Source of the DNA: Bacteroidota bacterium
Lineage (GTDB): Bacteria; Bacteroidota; Bacteroidia; Chitinophagales; Saprospiraceae
Assembly (NCBI GenBank): GCA_963169455.1
Contig: CAUJDW010000007.1
Location: 62,001-126,000 of the forward strand
Direction: 5' to 3'
Length of the DNA: 64,000 nucleotides
How positions within the stretch are numbered: the stretch's first letter is position 1; every line of letters starts with the position of its first letter. Under the pieces are notes generated by a model. That model ran no database searches, was not told where the DNA came from, and saw only the letters and a list, made by a program, of their open reading frames with translations. A program made the translations under genes and the position numbers. This document shows, in pieces, positions 7,555 through 15,640 of the stretch.

Positions 7555-8787
7555 ATGAGCATGCTGCCCCCCAGAATTGTGCTCCTTATTGGTAAAGAGG
7601 GCGACGCCATACATGAGATCAGGCGTTCCCTTTCCCCGGCCTATCAGGTTGTCATCTTTGAGAAGCTGGAAAAAGAGATCGCCTGGTTCAAACCGATGGC
7701 CGTGATCCTCCATCAGAACGGCAGCCCCCTGGAGGAGGAGGCGGGCCGGGTGGCCCGGCTGCGCCAGTTTCAACCCAAAGCCCCGGTGTTGCTCTGTGCT
7801 TCATCTGCCGAAGCGATCCATCAGAGCGCCCTGCCCAAAGGGGTAAAAGCTTGTTTTGCCTGGCCTGAAGGCCTGGGGCAGCTACAGGCGCACCTGCAAC
7901 AGTGCGCCACCCCCGGCCCGGGCCTCTGGAAACGCCTGCAACAGGCCTTTGCCAAGCTGAATGTGCGGCAAAAAGTGCATGTGCGAAAGGCCGCTTCGCG
8001 CCCTGCTGAAACCGCCGCAGCCCAGCCCTCATTTTACCTGGAAGCCCGTTTTCTCGGCAGCTGGAAACTGAGCGCCGAAGGCAAAGCCCTGCCCTGGATC
8101 AGCAGCGAAATAAACCGGGCCATGCTGGCCTACCTGTTCTATTACCAAAAAGATCGCATGCTGCGCCGCAAGGCCATCGACGGCTTCTGGCCCGACAGCT
8201 CCGAGGATTCCGCCCGCAACTGCCTAAACGTGGCCATCAGCAGCGTCCGGCGGTATCTGAAGGAAAACATCCCGGAAACACCGGCGGCTATCCATTTCCG
8301 GGAAAACGCCTATTCTTTGGAGTTTGACAAGCCCATAAACACCGACGTCCACGAATTCCTGCGCCTGTGGGAATACGCCCAGGCCATGGAACGCGCCCAG
8401 CGCCCGGACGAAGCGCTCGATGCCTACCGCAGGGCCGGACAACTCTACCGGGGCGAATTTCTGGAATGTATCTCCAGGGAGATCATCTGGGTGGAATCGG
8501 TGCGCAGCAAACTCAAGGAAATCCACCTTGCAATGCTTGACCGGCTGAGCGAATTACTGATGGAAAGGCAGCTCTTTCCGGAGGCGATCAGCACCTGCCA
8601 CCGCATTCTGGAAATCGACGACTGCATAGAAAGCGCCCACCGCCGGTTGATGGCCTGTTTTACAGCTACCCAACGCCGGGGCATGGCCCTGCGCCAGTAC
8701 CACCAATGCCGCAAAGCCCTGGAGGAAAAGCTGGAGGCGCGCCCTTCCCGGGAGACAGAGGCCCTGCTGACGGAAATACAGGGGTAA
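7555..8787 (+). CDS. SARP/BTAD-family transcriptional regulator with degenerate receiver-like N-terminus
   Basis: This 410-residue regulator has three parts. Residues 1-120 look like a response-regulator receiver fold (RIVLLIGKEG, VVIFEKLEKEI, KPMAVILHQNG, APVLLCASS), but the phosphorylated Asp position after the third strand is His53, so phosphorylation is unlikely. Residues about 160-250 form an OmpR-like winged helix (FLGSWKLSAEGKALPW, then RNCLNVAISSVRRYL), and 262-410 a BTAD helical/TPR domain ending in a typical ...SRETEALLTEIQG tail. SARP/BTAD proteins activate nearby genes through heptamer direct repeats; a matching array is at 5087-5158. The start at 7555 has an alternative ATG at 7561. 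It is convergent with the PorE-like gene, 13 bp apart. Confidence 0.85.
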   Translation: MSMLPPRIVLLIGKEGDAIHEIRRSLSPAYQVVIFEKLEKEIAWFKPMAVILHQNGSPLEEEAGRVARLRQFQPKAPVLLCASSAEAIHQSALPKGVKACFAWPEGLGQLQAHLQQCATPGPGLWKRLQQAFAKLNVRQKVHVRKAASRPAETAAAQPSFYLEARFLGSWKLSAEGKALPWISSEINRAMLAYLFYYQKDRMLRRKAIDGFWPDSSEDSARNCLNVAISSVRRYLKENIPETPAAIHFRENAYSLEFDKPINTDVHEFLRLWEYAQAMERAQRPDEALDAYRRAGQLYRGEFLECISREIIWVESVRSKLKEIHLAMLDRLSELLMERQLFPEAISTCHRILEIDDCIESAHRRLMACFTATQRRGMALRQYHQCRKALEEKLEARPSRETEALLTEIQG

Positions 8788-8800
8788 CCGGAGGCGCGCT

Positions 8801-11362
8801 TTACTCACCTGCTCCCCGGAACCTGATCTCCACCCTTCGGTTCAGCGCCCGGCCTTCCGCCGTGCCGTTGCCGGCAACGGGCTGCATCATGCCATAACCG
8901 CGGGCGCTGGCCTGCCCGGGCGAACACCCCCGGGCGAGCAGGTAATCGCGGACGGCGCCGGCCCTGTTGCGGGACAATTCCAGGTTGTACTCCGCCGATC
9001 CGACATTATCCGTATGGCCGGCGACCTCGATCGTCAGGCCATAGGTTTTTAGCAGGCTTGCCAGTCGGTTCAGTTCGGGAAAAGATTCCGGCCTGATCTC
9101 GTATTTGTCCGTATCGAAAAAGAGGTTCTTCAACGGCAGGGTAATGCCGCCTTCCTGTATTTCCTGAATTGTTGGCGCCGTGATATCCTGCTGCACGGCG
9201 AGGCCGGCGGTGGCCTGCCTCAGGTCGATGTTGTTGCTTTGCGGATAAAGCCCTTCCCCCCTGACGGTATAGCTATATAGTTTTCCGGAAGGCAGGGTAA
9301 TGAAGAAGGAGCCGGTTTCGGGGTCAGGCATGGCAATGCCGGCCTCTTCGCCGGTGCTCAGGTCTTCGAGGATGATGGTGGCGCTGAGCGGCCGCCCATC
9401 CAGCCCCAGCAGCCGCCCGCTTATGGTCGACACCGGTTCGGGGCGAAGTTGTTCCGGCACGCCAACCTGATAGAGGTCTTCGCGCCCCCCTTTGCCGGCG
9501 CCGGAAAAGTAGGCGGTGGCTCCATCCGTGGTAATGCGATAGCCCCAGTCGTTGCCCGGCCCGTTGATCTCCTTACCCAGGTTGGCGGGGGGCGTCCAGT
9601 CCAGCCAGCCGTCGCCGATGCGGGTGGTGGCGAATACGTCGAGCTTCCCCAGCCCCCCATGCCCGCTGGAACTGAAATACAAAGTGCGCATGTCCGGATG
9701 CAGAAAGGGCGAGCGGTCTTCAAAAGGAGTATTCAGGACGGGCCCCAGGTTGATGGGAGCTCCCCAACTCCCGTCGGGCTGGCGGAAAGACAGAAAAAGG
9801 TCGATGTTGTCGTCATTGCGGGCGCCCACTACATCGAGGGTGCGGGCGGCGAGGATAGCCACTTCCCGGTTGGCGGCAAAAGCCGTAGCCCCCTGCCAGT
9901 CAGGTGTTTTGCCTTCGGGAAAGAAAGGCCGGGGCGGCGACCAGCCCTCGCGGGTTTTGTCCGTCAACTTTACAAGGCCTCCATCATACATTAGCATGGT
10001 GGCGCCGTCGGCGGAAAGGGCCAGCGGGGCTTCGTGGCTCTCAATGGTGTTGAGGGCATCCAGCGGAGTAGCTTCGGCCCAGCCGCCACCCTGGCGTTCG
10101 GTCACGAAAATATCCTCGTTGCCATCCAGGTTCCGGCAAAACAGCAAACGCTGTCCATCGGCGGAGATGACCGGCGAATACTCGCCCATACTTGTGTTGA
10201 CGGCTTCCCCCAGGCCGATGGGCTGCAGGCCTTCTTCGGGCCGTTCCAACACCTCCAGCAAAACGCGGATCCCGGGGTGATCCGCTCCGAAAAAGGGGGC
10301 GAAACGCCCGGCGACAGCCCGGGCGCGATCCCAACGGCCGGCTTCCAGGCCGGGGGCGAGGAGTTGCTGCAGGGCAATAAACGATTTGTGCACCGGAGCT
10401 GCCTGCTCGATGTAGCGCTCGTACAATTCCCTCCTGTCTTCGGTAAAACCCAGTTTGATATCCGGCGCAGAGCGGGCAATGGCCAGAGCCCGCTGAATGC
10501 CGAAAGAATCCGCATACTCGGGGTAGCGGTTCTGGAAGCCCACCAGGTCGCTCCACTCGCCGGTGATGTAGTGGTATAAATAAATCACCTCTACCGTGCG
10601 GGGCAGATAGCGGTAATCGGAACCGCGCAAATAACTTTCTGCCCGGGTGATGTAGGGTTTTTTCCGCAGGGCGGCGCTCAGCGGAGCATCGAGGCGGGAA
10701 GCGGCGGGCGGATAGTCTTTAAGCAGAAAGAAAAGGTCTTCCAGGCTGGTGCTGTCCCGCTGAAGGAAAAAGGCAGCGAAGATTGATTCCTCAAGGGCCG
10801 GCATGAGTTCAGGGCCGTATTCTTTCAGGTTGCCTGACTGAGTGAGGGAAAAATTTTTCAGGGAATCGTACCGGCCCGACTGCTGGAGCTCCGCGAGCCG
10901 CAACCCCAGGTAAGCGGCCGTAGCCCGGGCCTCGAATTCCTGATTGAGGCGCTTATAGTGTTCGATGTACTGGAGAATAGCTTCGCTACCGCCCTTTTCG
11001 AGGGCGAAAGCGAAGCCCTTTTCACGCAGTTCGCCCCTGAGGGCCCGCATGGCGCCTGCGCCCATTTCCTCGCGGTCCAGCTTCTTCTGCCGGCCCTTGC
11101 TGAGCCTGCGGTAGCACCGCTGGGCGTTTCGGAGGAAGATGTATGCCGTGTCGGGGTTGTAGCCCGGGTAGGCCGGCTCGGCATACAGGCGGGCCAGGCC
11201 GAAGTGGGCCTCGGCCGACTCCGGGTCCCGATCCAGCACGGCCAGCAGGCTGGCTTTGGCCCCCTCATAATCGGCTGATTCAATCTGGCGGAGCGCATTT
11301 TGGCCGGCAAGGCTGAGCGAGAGGAAAAAGCAGAGCGAAAAAGCAGAAAGATACAGGCGCAT
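8801..11362 (-). CDS. PorE-like OmpA-family outer-membrane protein (TPR + PD40 + CRD + OmpA)
   Basis: This 853-residue protein has a signal peptide (ends near AGQ, residue ~21), TPR-like helices (about 25-110), a PD40/WD40-like propeller (about 380-620, with repeated ISADGQRLLFCRNL and LHPDMRTLYFSSSG blades), a carboxypeptidase-regulatory-like domain (about 645-715, ISGRLLGLDGRPLSATI) and a C-terminal OmpA peptidoglycan-binding domain (from about 735: LFFDTDKYEIRPES, then AGHTDNVGSAEYN and LNRRVEIRF). The same order occurs in PorE of Porphyromonas gingivalis, a T9SS component anchored to peptidoglycan. Bacteroidota genomes carry several such proteins, so orthology to PorE is not proven. T9SS cargo genes lie beside it (11460) and at 50380. 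Confidence 0.85.
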   Translation of the reverse strand: MRLYLSAFSLCFFLSLSLAGQNALRQIESADYEGAKASLLAVLDRDPESAEAHFGLARLYAEPAYPGYNPDTAYIFLRNAQRCYRRLSKGRQKKLDREEMGAGAMRALRGELREKGFAFALEKGGSEAILQYIEHYKRLNQEFEARATAAYLGLRLAELQQSGRYDSLKNFSLTQSGNLKEYGPELMPALEESIFAAFFLQRDSTSLEDLFFLLKDYPPAASRLDAPLSAALRKKPYITRAESYLRGSDYRYLPRTVEVIYLYHYITGEWSDLVGFQNRYPEYADSFGIQRALAIARSAPDIKLGFTEDRRELYERYIEQAAPVHKSFIALQQLLAPGLEAGRWDRARAVAGRFAPFFGADHPGIRVLLEVLERPEEGLQPIGLGEAVNTSMGEYSPVISADGQRLLFCRNLDGNEDIFVTERQGGGWAEATPLDALNTIESHEAPLALSADGATMLMYDGGLVKLTDKTREGWSPPRPFFPEGKTPDWQGATAFAANREVAILAARTLDVVGARNDDNIDLFLSFRQPDGSWGAPINLGPVLNTPFEDRSPFLHPDMRTLYFSSSGHGGLGKLDVFATTRIGDGWLDWTPPANLGKEINGPGNDWGYRITTDGATAYFSGAGKGGREDLYQVGVPEQLRPEPVSTISGRLLGLDGRPLSATIILEDLSTGEEAGIAMPDPETGSFFITLPSGKLYSYTVRGEGLYPQSNNIDLRQATAGLAVQQDITAPTIQEIQEGGITLPLKNLFFDTDKYEIRPESFPELNRLASLLKTYGLTIEVAGHTDNVGSAEYNLELSRNRAGAVRDYLLARGCSPGQASARGYGMMQPVAGNGTAEGRALNRRVEIRFRGAGE

Positions 11363-11459
11363 TCAGTATGGTTGAGAAGTATTTAGTAAATAACGGCCCG
11401 GATCCGCTTTGTCTTGTCTCCGCTCCTATGTCTTTCGCGATGCCGTGCCAGGCGTTTTT

Positions 11460-12887
11460 TTACTCAACCACCACTTTCAGCACCGACACGCCCTTCCCGC
11501 CAAGCACCTGCAGCCAGTATATGCCGGGGGCATATCCCTTCAGGGGCCATTCCGCCCGCTCGCCTGTGCTGCGCCGGTGCTCCAGAAGCTGGCCGGTGGC
11601 CGAGCGAAGGAACAGTTCATCGCCGGGCTGCAGCCCTTCCACCCAGAACGCCGCAGAGGCCGGGTTGGGGTGCAGCCGGGCAGGAGCAGGTGCGGACACT
11701 TCTTCTGATGCAACCGTCAGATCCTGCATAGGGCCGAAAAAGAAAATGGCGCGCGTGACGGCCGGTTCCACGCAATTAAAGTGGTCGGCGACAGGGTTGG
11801 CGTCGACCGAAAGAACGTTGGGCGCGCCGTTGGCGTTCATCACCGAATCGGCTACCAGGCTGTTGGTGTAGGGCACCTGTTCGTCGGCCGTGCAATAATA
11901 CAGGCGGGTAGGAGCCTGGGGCGCCCAGTCGTAAACGTCGTTGTCGGCAATGGCCAGGTTGAGCGGATGGCCCGGGTCGGCGGCAATGGCCTGCCGAAGG
12001 CTGTCCTGGAGCATATATTTGGGAATGGCGCCCCCGGCTTCCGCTGTCAGGAAGGTGATAAGATCCTGGTTCAATGCCCCGAGGTCAATTTCTCCGGCAT
12101 AAAAATCGAGGATAGGCCCGAGATAAGGTTCCCGGAATACCTGTGAGAAGTCGGTATAGAGCTGGTAGGCTTCGTTCAGCCCCAGGATGATATAGGGCAC
12201 GTAGGCCGGAATGCTGTATTCTTCTTCATTGTTGGCGAATTCCTGGATGGTTCCCGACAGGCGGTAGGGCCCCGACATGTGCGCGGCAGCTGTCACCGGC
12301 CATTCACCGGCATAATTGGCCTCCAGTTCCCGGTGCAGTGCTGCGGAAGCATGGCCGCCCTGGGAGTAGCCGGTCAGGAAAAGCAGCCCGTTATGCTCGA
12401 AATCTTCATCGTTTTCAAGGAATTCGCGGGCGGCGATCAGCATGTCGATAGCGGCGGAAGCTTCGGTTGCGGCGTGCAGGTACGGGTGGAAGCCGCGGGC
12501 GTCGCCCAGGCCGAGGTAATCGGGCGCCAGGGTGGCGTATCCCATCGCGCCGTACACCATGGCCAGTTCGTAACCGCCGGCCAGGTTGGAAGGCACGTCC
12601 GATTTCGAGCCGACGGTGCCGTGCTGATAAACCAGCAGCGGCAGAGAGGCGCCGTCAACCCGGGGCAACACGAACAGCCCGGAAGCCGTATCCGGCTGCC
12701 CCTGCACGTCGGGTGTGGCGTACTGGAATTTGTACATATCCACGCCATACTGCATGAAAATGCCGAAATCGGCCACCATCTGGGCTTTGGTGCGCCCGCC
12801 TTTGTATGTGACACTTATCAGGTTTTGGGCGTTGAGCAGGCTTGCGGAAATGAAAAGGGCAAGGTAGAGTGCGTAAAATCGTTTCAT
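11460..12887 (-). CDS. Secreted alpha/beta-hydrolase (lipase-like) with T9SS sorting domain
   Basis: A 475-residue secreted esterase/lipase-like enzyme. It has a signal peptide (residues 1-20, ending LLNAQ), an alpha/beta-hydrolase core with the nucleophile elbow GYSQGG (Ser175), and an oxyanion-region VYQHGT near 87-92. The last ~75 residues are a type A T9SS C-terminal domain: LHPNPASAAFWVEG, a beta-rich middle with GQLLEHRR, and the ending GIYWLQVL...VLKVVVE. The enzyme is therefore probably exported by T9SS and released or surface-attached. Its start codon lies in a hairpin (see 12883-12908). The GSCFA gene ends 41 bp upstream on the same strand. Confidence 0.85.
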   Translation of the reverse strand: MKRFYALYLALFISASLLNAQNLISVTYKGGRTKAQMVADFGIFMQYGVDMYKFQYATPDVQGQPDTASGLFVLPRVDGASLPLLVYQHGTVGSKSDVPSNLAGGYELAMVYGAMGYATLAPDYLGLGDARGFHPYLHAATEASAAIDMLIAAREFLENDEDFEHNGLLFLTGYSQGGHASAALHRELEANYAGEWPVTAAAHMSGPYRLSGTIQEFANNEEEYSIPAYVPYIILGLNEAYQLYTDFSQVFREPYLGPILDFYAGEIDLGALNQDLITFLTAEAGGAIPKYMLQDSLRQAIAADPGHPLNLAIADNDVYDWAPQAPTRLYYCTADEQVPYTNSLVADSVMNANGAPNVLSVDANPVADHFNCVEPAVTRAIFFFGPMQDLTVASEEVSAPAPARLHPNPASAAFWVEGLQPGDELFLRSATGQLLEHRRSTGERAEWPLKGYAPGIYWLQVLGGKGVSVLKVVVE

Positions 12888-12908
12888 GTATTTTTTTTTT
12901 TACATGAA
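12883..12908 (-). promoter_or_regulatory. Hairpin over the lipase start codon with AUG-UAA in its 5' arm
   Basis: An 8-bp perfect inverted repeat (TTCATGTA and its complement TACATGAA) flanks exactly ten T residues on the plus strand. In the minus-strand transcript the real start codon of the lipase lies in the 3' arm, the loop is A10, and the 5' arm contains AUG followed directly by UAA, a minimal start-stop element. It could reduce translation initiation. This is read directly from sequence; a regulatory role is inferred. Confidence 0.45.
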
Positions 12909-12910
12909 TG

Positions 12911-12918
12911 CAAAAATA
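12911..12918 (-). promoter_or_regulatory. Candidate -7 element for the lipase gene
   Basis: The minus strand reads TATTTTTG, matching the Bacteroidota -7 consensus TAnnTTTG. No clear TTG lies at the expected -33 distance. It sits 24 bp upstream of the start codon, so the transcript would begin close to the hairpin at 12883-12908. Confidence 0.35.
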
Positions 12919-12928
12919 CGCTTTTTGT

Positions 12929-13924
12929 TTACACCCCCGCTATCAGCTGGGCTTCAAAACCAGCGCGCTCGCCCGCCAGTTTCAAAAACGGAAATTCCCG
13001 CTCCAGCTCATCGATGAGCGCCAGTTGTTGGCGCAGGAACTGCTGGTGGGCGGCCGATTGCGGGTGAAAAGGCCGGTGGCGGCCCGCCGTAACGATTTTC
13101 TCCACCCGCCGCATCAGGGCCGAGGTTTCCGCTTCGAAAAACGCCTGCCCGAAGCGCTCCCAGATGTATTCGACGGCTACGGAAGCGGGATGGATCATGT
13201 CCGCCTCGAAGAAGCGGTAATCGCGAAGCTCATCGATGGCGATCTCGTAGGAAGGAAAATAATGGATGAACCCGTTTTGGCTGGACAGCTCCTCCACGGC
13301 TAACAGAAGCGCCGCTTTGCTGCGCTGGTTCTCCACGAGCCCGTCGCGGATGTGGCGCACCGGGCTGACGGTGAGGATCACCTCCAGGGCCGGCAGGCGC
13401 AGTTTGAGCTCCTGCAGGGCAGGCTCCAAAGCCGCAATAACCTCCCGTACACTGAGGCGCCGCCGTTCGAAGTAGTGGCCCGGCAACTTATGGCAGTTGG
13501 CTACGACTGCTCCCGATTGCCGGCTCACAAACACATAAGCCGTTCCCAGGGTCAGGATCAGGCGGTTGGCGGAAAGCAGAAAGCCCTGCGCGCGGCGGTA
13601 GGCCTGGTTCATGCCTTCCAGAGCCTGCTCACGGCCCGGATGCGAAAAAGCGCCGTGGTGCCAGAAGCTGTGCCACAAGCCGAGATGCTCAAATAATTCC
13701 TCATCCCGGAAAGGCGCATCCTGCAACAGCCGCTCCAGCCCCCGGGCGATGGAAGCCGGGTTGTAGAGGATGCCAAACGGGTTGAGCAGGCTGTAGAAAT
13801 GCCGCTCCTCCAGCCGCCGGCCGATATGCTCGGCGAAACAGGAGCCCATGCTCAGAAGCTGATCCTGGTAGCTGATCCGGAACGGGTATTCCGGCAGGGG
13901 GACGATGGTGCGGAAGTTGGGCAT
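12929..13924 (-). CDS. GSCFA-domain protein
   Basis: This 331-residue protein carries the diagnostic GSCFA motif (residues 27-31 in SMGSCFAEHIG) near the N-terminus, followed by NPFGILYNP and conserved WHSFWHHGAFSHP and ILTLGTAYVF segments. GSCFA proteins are SGNH-hydrolase-like and common in Bacteroidota and alphaproteobacteria; their substrates are not established. No signal peptide is visible. The gene precedes the secreted lipase on the same strand with a 41-bp gap. Confidence 0.9.
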   Translation of the reverse strand: MPNFRTIVPLPEYPFRISYQDQLLSMGSCFAEHIGRRLEERHFYSLLNPFGILYNPASIARGLERLLQDAPFRDEELFEHLGLWHSFWHHGAFSHPGREQALEGMNQAYRRAQGFLLSANRLILTLGTAYVFVSRQSGAVVANCHKLPGHYFERRRLSVREVIAALEPALQELKLRLPALEVILTVSPVRHIRDGLVENQRSKAALLLAVEELSSQNGFIHYFPSYEIAIDELRDYRFFEADMIHPASVAVEYIWERFGQAFFEAETSALMRRVEKIVTAGRHRPFHPQSAAHQQFLRQQLALIDELEREFPFLKLAGERAGFEAQLIAGV

Positions 13925-13928
13925 GGGG

Positions 13929-13936
13929 CAAAGGTA
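13929..13936 (-). promoter_or_regulatory. Candidate -7 element for the GSCFA gene
   Basis: The minus strand reads TACCTTTG, a full match to TAnnTTTG, ending only 4 bases before the ATG at 13924. If used, the transcript would start at or near the start codon (leaderless), or translation would start at a later codon. No -33 TTG was found. Confidence 0.35.
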
Positions 13937-14060
13937 AGCAGTTTTCCAGTGCCGAAGGCATCCCTTCGGGATACGTCAGTTGGCAGAGCCCTGGCAGGCC
14001 AGGGTATGCCACGCTCTACGTCGGCGGCATCGAATACCGCGACGGCCGGCCGGAAGCCGT

Positions 14061-14091
14061 TTGGCGGGCTGCAATTCGTATCTTAACTTTG
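14061..14091 (+). promoter_or_regulatory. Bacteroidota-type promoter for the Crp/Fnr-like gene
   Basis: TTG at 14061-14063 and TAACTTTG at 14084-14091 are separated by 20 bases, fitting the TTG-N(17-23)-TAnnTTTG consensus. The expected start of transcription is about 13 bases before the ATG at 14111. Confidence 0.6.
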
Positions 14092-14110
14092 AGCATCACC
14101 CACACGGCAA

Positions 14111-14677
14111 ATGGAACAACTGGAATATTTTCGCCTTTTTCACCCCCTCCGCCAGGCAGATTACGAGCTGCTGGCCTCGGAATACCGGCATAAAGCCTGC
14201 CGGAAAGGCGTGATCATTGTCCGGCCGGGTGAGGTGCAAAGGGAATTGCTGCTGGTTCGGGAGGGGGTTCAGATGTCCTTCTTCGATGCAGATGATAAAA
14301 TCCACGTCACGGCCTTTACCTACCCACCCAACCTGTCGGCCATTCCCGGCTCATTTTTGCTGCAGGCGCCATCGCAGTATTATTTGCAGTGCTTGACGGA
14401 TAGCACCTTTTACACGCTTTCGCATGAAGCCCTTCAAAGGCTTTTTGACCAGTCGCAGGAAATCGAGCGGCTGTTCCGGAAGATGACGGAGGCCATCCTT
14501 GTGGGGGTCATCGGCCGGCACATGGAGTGGCATGCACTGTCCATGGAAGAACGTTTCAAGGCCTTTGCCCGGCGCAGCCCCCATTTGCTGCACATGGTTC
14601 CGCACAAATACATCGCCTCCTACCTGAACATCGACCCCACCAATTTCAGCAAGCTGTTCAACAGCGTGAAGTTCTGA
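14111..14677 (+). CDS. Crp/Fnr-family transcriptional regulator
   Basis: This 188-residue protein has a cyclic-nucleotide-binding-like beta-roll (residues about 5-115; KGVIIVRPGEVQRELLLVREG) and a C-terminal helical segment ending HKYIASYLNIDPTNFSKL, which matches the recognition-helix region of short Bacteroidota Crp/Fnr proteins (YIASYLGI-x-P-x-x-LSR). The glycine/arginine phosphate-binding cassette of cAMP-binding Crp is not obvious, so the ligand may differ or be absent. It lies 57 bp upstream of the dehalogenase-like gene and may control it. Confidence 0.85.
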   Translation: MEQLEYFRLFHPLRQADYELLASEYRHKACRKGVIIVRPGEVQRELLLVREGVQMSFFDADDKIHVTAFTYPPNLSAIPGSFLLQAPSQYYLQCLTDSTFYTLSHEALQRLFDQSQEIERLFRKMTEAILVGVIGRHMEWHALSMEERFKAFARRSPHLLHMVPHKYIASYLNIDPTNFSKLFNSVKF

Positions 14678-14678
14678 T

Positions 14679-14705
14679 ATCTTGGTCTGCACCAAGATTG
14701 TTTTG
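14679..14705 (+). terminator. Short hairpin after the Crp/Fnr-like gene
   Basis: ATCTTGGT (14679-14686), a 4-base loop and ACCAAGAT (14691-14698) form a perfect 8-bp stem followed by TGTTTTG. It starts 2 bases after the stop at 14677. It could be a weak terminator or, being symmetric, an operator between this regulator and the next gene. Confidence 0.45.
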
Positions 14706-14734
14706 ACCGGGCTGCCCTTCCTTTGCAGAAAAAA

Positions 14735-15610
14735 ATGATGAACGCAAGCATGAATGCCCCGGCCTGGCTCGACTCCGGGGAGTATCCCTTTACTTCCCGC
14801 TATTTTACCGCCAACCGCCAACGCCTGCACTACATAGACACGGGGGAAGGCGAACCCTTCTTATTTGTGCACGGCGCCCCATCCTGGAGTTTTGACTTCC
14901 GCAAGGTGATCCAAAGCCTTTCGGCCCGCTACCGCTGTATTGCCCCCGACCATATCGGCTTCGGGCTGTCCGGCAAACCGGAAAACTACGATTACAGCAC
15001 TCCAAACCACAGCGCCACCCTGGAGCGGTTCATCGGCCAGCTGGGGCTCAGGGACATCACCCTCGTCCTCCACGATTTCGGCGGGCCCATCGGCTTTAAC
15101 TACGCCCTGAGGCATCCGGACAATGTGAAGCGAATCGTCGTGATCAACTCCTGGCTCTGGAGCAGCAAGAATGACCCGGACTTCATCCGGTTCAGCAAAA
15201 TCCTGAACAGCCCGTTCCTGCCTTTTCTGTACCGGCGGCTGAATTTTTCGCCCCGCTTCCTGCTGCCTAGGTCCTTCGGGGAAAAAAAGATCTCCAAGCA
15301 CATTTTGAAGCATTACACCCGGCCGTTCCGGAATGCCGCGGAGCGCAACGGAGCACTGGCATTTGCACGCTCCCTTTTACATGACCAGGATTGGTTCGAT
15401 GCTCTATGGGCGAAAAAGGAAGCTCTTGCAGACAAACCGATGTTGCTCATCTGGGGGATGAAGGACAACTTCGTCAAACCGCCTTATTTGGAAAAATTCC
15501 TTTCGGGTTTTCCCCGGGCAAAGGCCATCCGCCTGGAAAACTGCGGGCATTTTCCGCAGGAGGAGGAGCCCGGGGCGGTGGCAAGGGGGATTCTGGAGTA
15601 TTTTGGTTAG
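14735..15610 (+). CDS. Haloalkane dehalogenase-like alpha/beta hydrolase
   Basis: A 291-residue cytoplasmic alpha/beta hydrolase. The elbow is VLHDFGGP with Asp114 as nucleophile, which is the haloalkane dehalogenase/epoxide hydrolase type rather than the serine type. The oxyanion motif HGAPSW (46-51), the acid in IWGMKDNFV and the base in NCGHFPQ complete the triad. Known haloalkane dehalogenases usually have Trp directly after the nucleophile to bind halide; here it is Phe, so dehalogenation is uncertain. A TTG-N17-TTCCTTTG promoter-like pair lies at 14698-14725. ATGs at 14738 and 14750 are alternative starts. Confidence 0.8.
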   Translation: MMNASMNAPAWLDSGEYPFTSRYFTANRQRLHYIDTGEGEPFLFVHGAPSWSFDFRKVIQSLSARYRCIAPDHIGFGLSGKPENYDYSTPNHSATLERFIGQLGLRDITLVLHDFGGPIGFNYALRHPDNVKRIVVINSWLWSSKNDPDFIRFSKILNSPFLPFLYRRLNFSPRFLLPRSFGEKKISKHILKHYTRPFRNAAERNGALAFARSLLHDQDWFDALWAKKEALADKPMLLIWGMKDNFVKPPYLEKFLSGFPRAKAIRLENCGHFPQEEEPGAVARGILEYFG

Positions 15611-15640
15611 TTTTTGCAAAACCCTATCTTTCCTCCAAAA

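Noticed and set aside
7555-8787. Recent acquisition of the SARP-like gene from actinobacteria
   Set aside because: Its base composition and codon use look like the neighbours, and BTAD proteins occur in many phyla, so transfer cannot be claimed.
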